From Cordylochernes scorpioides (lineage: Eukaryota; Arthropoda; Arachnida; Pseudoscorpiones; Chernetidae), in assembly GCA_030710605.1 (NCBI GenBank), contig CP092872.1:93956627-94020626 (forward strand): 64,000 nucleotides of DNA. The letters are read 5' to 3'. Made by a program: the position numbers and the translations under genes. Position 1 is the stretch's first letter. Each line of letters opens with the position of its first letter. Shown piece by piece: positions 61,372 to 64,000 of this stretch. The notes beneath the pieces were generated by a model. The model made no database searches. It was given only the letters and a program-made list of their open reading frames with translations, and was not told the origin of the DNA.

Positions 61372-61895
61372 CACCTATCCCCCGATTTACACGGTAGATA
61401 CGTTCCTGAGAAAAACGTGTAAATCGAAAATTAAAAATTTTCGCGAAATTTATATGCGAAGAAATACAGACACAATGTGCGTGTGCAGCAAGTCAGCACA
61501 TAAGCTCGGGATTCCTCGTGAGATGTGTACACAGCACATGTGTTCAATCACAGTAGCATTTAGTATAGTGCGATAAAAACAACAAAAAAAAAAATCTCAT
61601 TTGGAAAACCGTTTAAAAGCGAAAACGTGTGATACGTGCTGTAAACATCTCAAAATTATTATTCTCATATTTAATTTTTCATAGAACTTTATTCCAATAA
61701 TCATCATCACTTAGCTTTGTTTACATGACGACCTTATGCAAAAAAAAAATGCGACGTTGGTAAAAATAAAAAAACTAACGAGACATACATTCTTGATTAT
61801 TTATTTCCTTTACATTAAAAATAGCTATAAAAGAAAAACTTACATACATCCGCTACACGTGTAAAACAAGTACCGTGTAAATCGGGGGATAGGTG
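61372..61895. mobile_element. MITE-B2, 524 bp
   Basis: TIRs CACCTATCCCCCGATTTACA with inverse at the right end, flanked by TA (61370-61371, 61896-61897). The interior has no long ORF. The TIR head CACC.AT.CC.CG.TTT is shared with MITE-B1. Confidence 0.8.
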
Positions 61896-62099
61896 TACAT
61901 TCATGGACAAAATGGAGTAAAACTGGTAATTTTGGTGATGAAAAAACAGTTCCTTGAAGAGAGGTTTTCTCTCATCGAGGGTTTCTACCCTATATAGAAT
62001 GATCAAGAGATGCCATTTAATACGATGTATTCGCGCGCCATCTGTAATATGAAATCTAAACTATTTTTGACGCGTGTATTATTCCTTTTTTTAATTAAA

Positions 62100-62220
62100 A
62101 CAATTTTATATTGCTCTTACTGCAATATTAAAATAATGGGAGGGCCTGGCTCATCAGTGGTGAATCCTCTCAGAGGTTTCGCCAGTTTAATCTATCATAA
62201 CGCTGTAAATGTCTTACATA
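62100..62220. repeat. Repeat d, single arm
   Basis: CTTACTGCAATATTAAAATA, GGCCTGGCTCATCAGTGGTG and GTTTCGCCAGTTTAATC. Confidence 0.6.
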
Positions 62221-62237
62221 TATAATATGTAAAAATA

Positions 62238-62395
62238 AAGAAGGCATCTCCTGACCACGAGCACATGTGCTTTTTAGATGGCAGAGCGCCATCTAGTGGA
62301 GCAAGAATAAACTAAACGTTTATTTAGCTTGCTCCGTGATATTTGGCCAACCCAAAACACATGTGCTCGTGGTCAGGAGATGCCTTCTTTATTTT
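62238..62395. repeat. Palindrome of the c2 family
   Basis: Perfect outer arms AAGAAGGCATCTCCTGACCA and inverse, with CACGAGCACATGTG next; the centre has GATGGCAGAGCGCCATC. Related to 32205-32345. Confidence 0.7.
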
Positions 62396-62479
62396 TAATA
62401 TCAACACCTGACCCACTTATCTTTTATTTTTTCTATTGTTTTCTCATATATAATATGTGTAAAGAGAATCACACACACA

Positions 62480-62600
62480 CATAGCTTTATTAAGACCCAC
62501 GGTCTTATACAGATTCATCACAGGAAGAAAGGAATCATAGATGGAGCTTCTGTACTCCAGGCAGTACAGAACCCAACAACAGCCTCCAGGTCCGACACAT
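62480..62600 (-). repeat. Retroposon 3' end with stem-loop
   Basis: (CA)n, TAGCTTTATT, hairpin AAGACCCACGGTCTT (62492-62506), then CAGATTCATCACAGGAAG. Confidence 0.65.
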
Positions 62601-62789
62601 GTCCAGTGGCCACATCGTACATAGGTTAGCGTATCAATGAAAAAGCTAGTGTTGAATCAGCTGCGTTCTAGTCTTCAATTTCCTCATCCAAATGGACCAC
62701 GATATTCGGCGATTCTATTAATCTCCTCCGAACGGTGACTGCGTCCTTGTAGAATTTATATAAACAAAAAAGAAGACCTTGATCAAACA

Positions 62790-63010
62790 TCATTGCATTG
62801 TTGTTGTCGTGTCCAATGAAGAACCTCAGATTTCTCCATGCATCTCTATCACAGCAGTCGTTCTCTATCTTTGGTGTGTAAAGTTGCTGCTCTGGGTCCA
62901 TGTCAATTTTCTGTTGTTGTCGTGTCCAGTGAAGAGCCTCAGATGTCTCCATTACATCTCTATCACAGCAGTCGTTCTCTATCTTGGGTGTAAAACCATT
63001 GCATTCATCC
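62790..63010 (-). repeat. Two tandem LINE tails, minus strand
   Basis: Two units of the CPAMAA LINE tail (minus sense GACACGACAACAACA ends), like the array at 42062-42660. Confidence 0.7.
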
Positions 63011-63284
63011 AATTATATATTTGTTGACTATCATGTAAATAGAATCAGATGTATATCACCAAACAGGTGATAGGTCTGTGAACCTGAGACAAGAAAGTTT
63101 TTGTCACTCGGCAAGTTAATGACCTGGTGGAACGGTCTATCTATGCGTGAAATGAGACCTTTGTTGTCTTCGAGGATCCACCCTGTCTGGTCCTCTCTTG
63201 ATACATCGGTTGGTTTTCTTAATAGAACGTTTAGTTTCTCTCTCAGCTATACAGTATCACATTCTATCGTAAAACTCACCACGC

Positions 63285-63570
63285 GTCATGGGGGTCGGTG
63301 GAAGGCTGGTTAAACCGTTTGGTTTTCGACCGCTACGACCCGGGTTCGATTCCCGCATTGGACACTTTTTTTCTGTTAAAAAAAAAAAAAAGGCTCTAAT
63401 GGCCCCCCGATTCTTGCAAAAGTCCAACCCCACCAGCGAGTGCAAGTAACCAAACGGGGCTCTGGCACATTTGTAAGTGCAAAGTCGAACTGCTTTTCAC
63501 ATGTGTAGACATGTGGTACGTTTACAGTAAAAGCAGTCGCTAGCTACCCACCATGATTATCATGGCTTTG
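63285..63570 (+). mobile_element. SINE1, most complete copy
   Basis: tRNA-like head with GGTGGAAGGCTGGTTAAACC and B box GGTTCGATTCC (63343-63353), then CATTGGACAC, T run, CCAACCCCACCAG, GACATGTGGTACG and CACCATGATTATCATGGC. It shows the undisturbed site (CACATGTGTAGACATGTGG) where the U6 array sits in the 5821 copy. Confidence 0.75.
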
Positions 63571-63775
63571 AGATAAGAAAGAAGAAGACCACGCGTCACT
63601 TTGTCCTGGATTAAATTCTTTATCAATTGATTTAAATCTCCTGAATATCAATCAAACAAACGCCACAGGTTTCTGAAAATCAGTTTATTTTATCTTTATT
63701 TACGTAATCTCGAGCTTTAGGGAATCTCTGCCCTTAATTGATTTATAGATAGATTTAAATATTATTGTAATAATA

Positions 63776-63940
63776 CAGTAGAATCTCCCCCTTTAGCGGA
63801 CACCTCTCTACAAAGGACAGTTTTCATTTGCAAAATTACCATTTTTACTATTTAGCAACTCTACAGTAAGAGGAAATCTCTCCCTAAAGAACACTTTGGC
63901 TCTGCAATTAGGTGTCCTTTACAGGGAGGTAGTTCTACTG
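63776..63940. mobile_element. MITE-C copy 2, complete
   Basis: 165 bp, CAGTAGAATCTCCCCCTTTA to GGGAGGTAGTTCTACTG, TA on both sides (63774-63775, 63941-63942). Confidence 0.8.
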
Positions 63941-63964
63941 TATTTATCTAATATTTAAATATAT

Positions 63965-64000
63965 ATATAAACTAGCCGAATGGCCCGGGCAACGCCCGGG
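63965..64000 (-). mobile_element. RTE-like element edge, cut by window end
   Basis: AACTAGCCGAATGGCCCGGG and CAACGCCCGGG are the inverse of the 7400-7440 end. Confidence 0.5.

Overview
This is AT-rich eukaryotic DNA, almost certainly from an invertebrate animal and probably an arthropod. The support is a degenerate CCTAA/TTAGG-type tract, mariner and BEL/Pao elements, non-LTR tails of a kind I associate with arthropods, and a Nance-Horan/GUK-holder-type first exon. I cannot fix the species; a chelicerate or crustacean is a guess. Gene density is very low. Most of the window is layered repeats, many inserted into one another with readable target-site duplications (TSDs).

Host genes. (1) A single-exon secreted Pro/Tyr-rich protein lies at 8710-9291(+). 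(2) Its shorter paralog lies at 20962-21342(-). Both have a signal peptide, a furin-like site, an MSMSQ core, a TATA box about 40 bp before the ATG and a nearby AATAAA. (3) A GC-rich block at 27440-27885(+) holds a first coding exon that resembles the WAVE-homology N-terminus of NHS/GUK-holder proteins and ends in a strong splice donor. A GC-rich TATA/octamer region at 4930-5460 looks like a promoter without a visible ORF.

Mobile elements. The most striking is a complete BEL/Pao-type insertion at 44622-49708: two LTRs, a 5-bp TSD, gag, protease and reverse transcriptase. Where RNase H and integrase should be, it carries about 1.1 kb of intron-free kelch-like (beta-propeller) coding sequence broken by one in-frame TAG. 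It looks like a retrotransposon that captured a host gene and then moved as a chimera. There are two dead mariners (11455-12740 inside a LINE tail, and 13130-14452), two related solo-LTR-like units, several LINE 3' ends, an endonuclease-domain fragment at 35115-35655, tRNA-derived SINEs, and three or more families of TIR-bearing MITEs.

RNA-level signals. At least eight loci in several unrelated repeat families match or nearly match the hammerhead ribozyme core with a palindromic helix III (ACGCGU, ACCAUGGU or ACGU), as in Penelope-like elements; more degenerate relatives are scattered through the window. A second family of retroposon 3' ends carries a stem-loop just before AATAAA whose stem covaries between copies. 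A tandem array of five 91-bp U6 snRNA-derived units sits inside a tRNA-SINE.

Satellites arise from mobile sequences here: a MITE half expanded about six-fold (21.7-22.45 kb), a 55-bp minisatellite that appears to have grown from an RTE-like LINE C-terminus (43.99-44.62 kb), and LINE-tail arrays at 42.06-42.66 kb. Other tandem arrays lie at 24.77-25.29, 49.88-51.80, 52.30-52.70, 55.69-56.75, 57.89-58.33 and 58.86-59.54 kb. Stretches not listed hold AT-rich sequence in which I recognise nothing.
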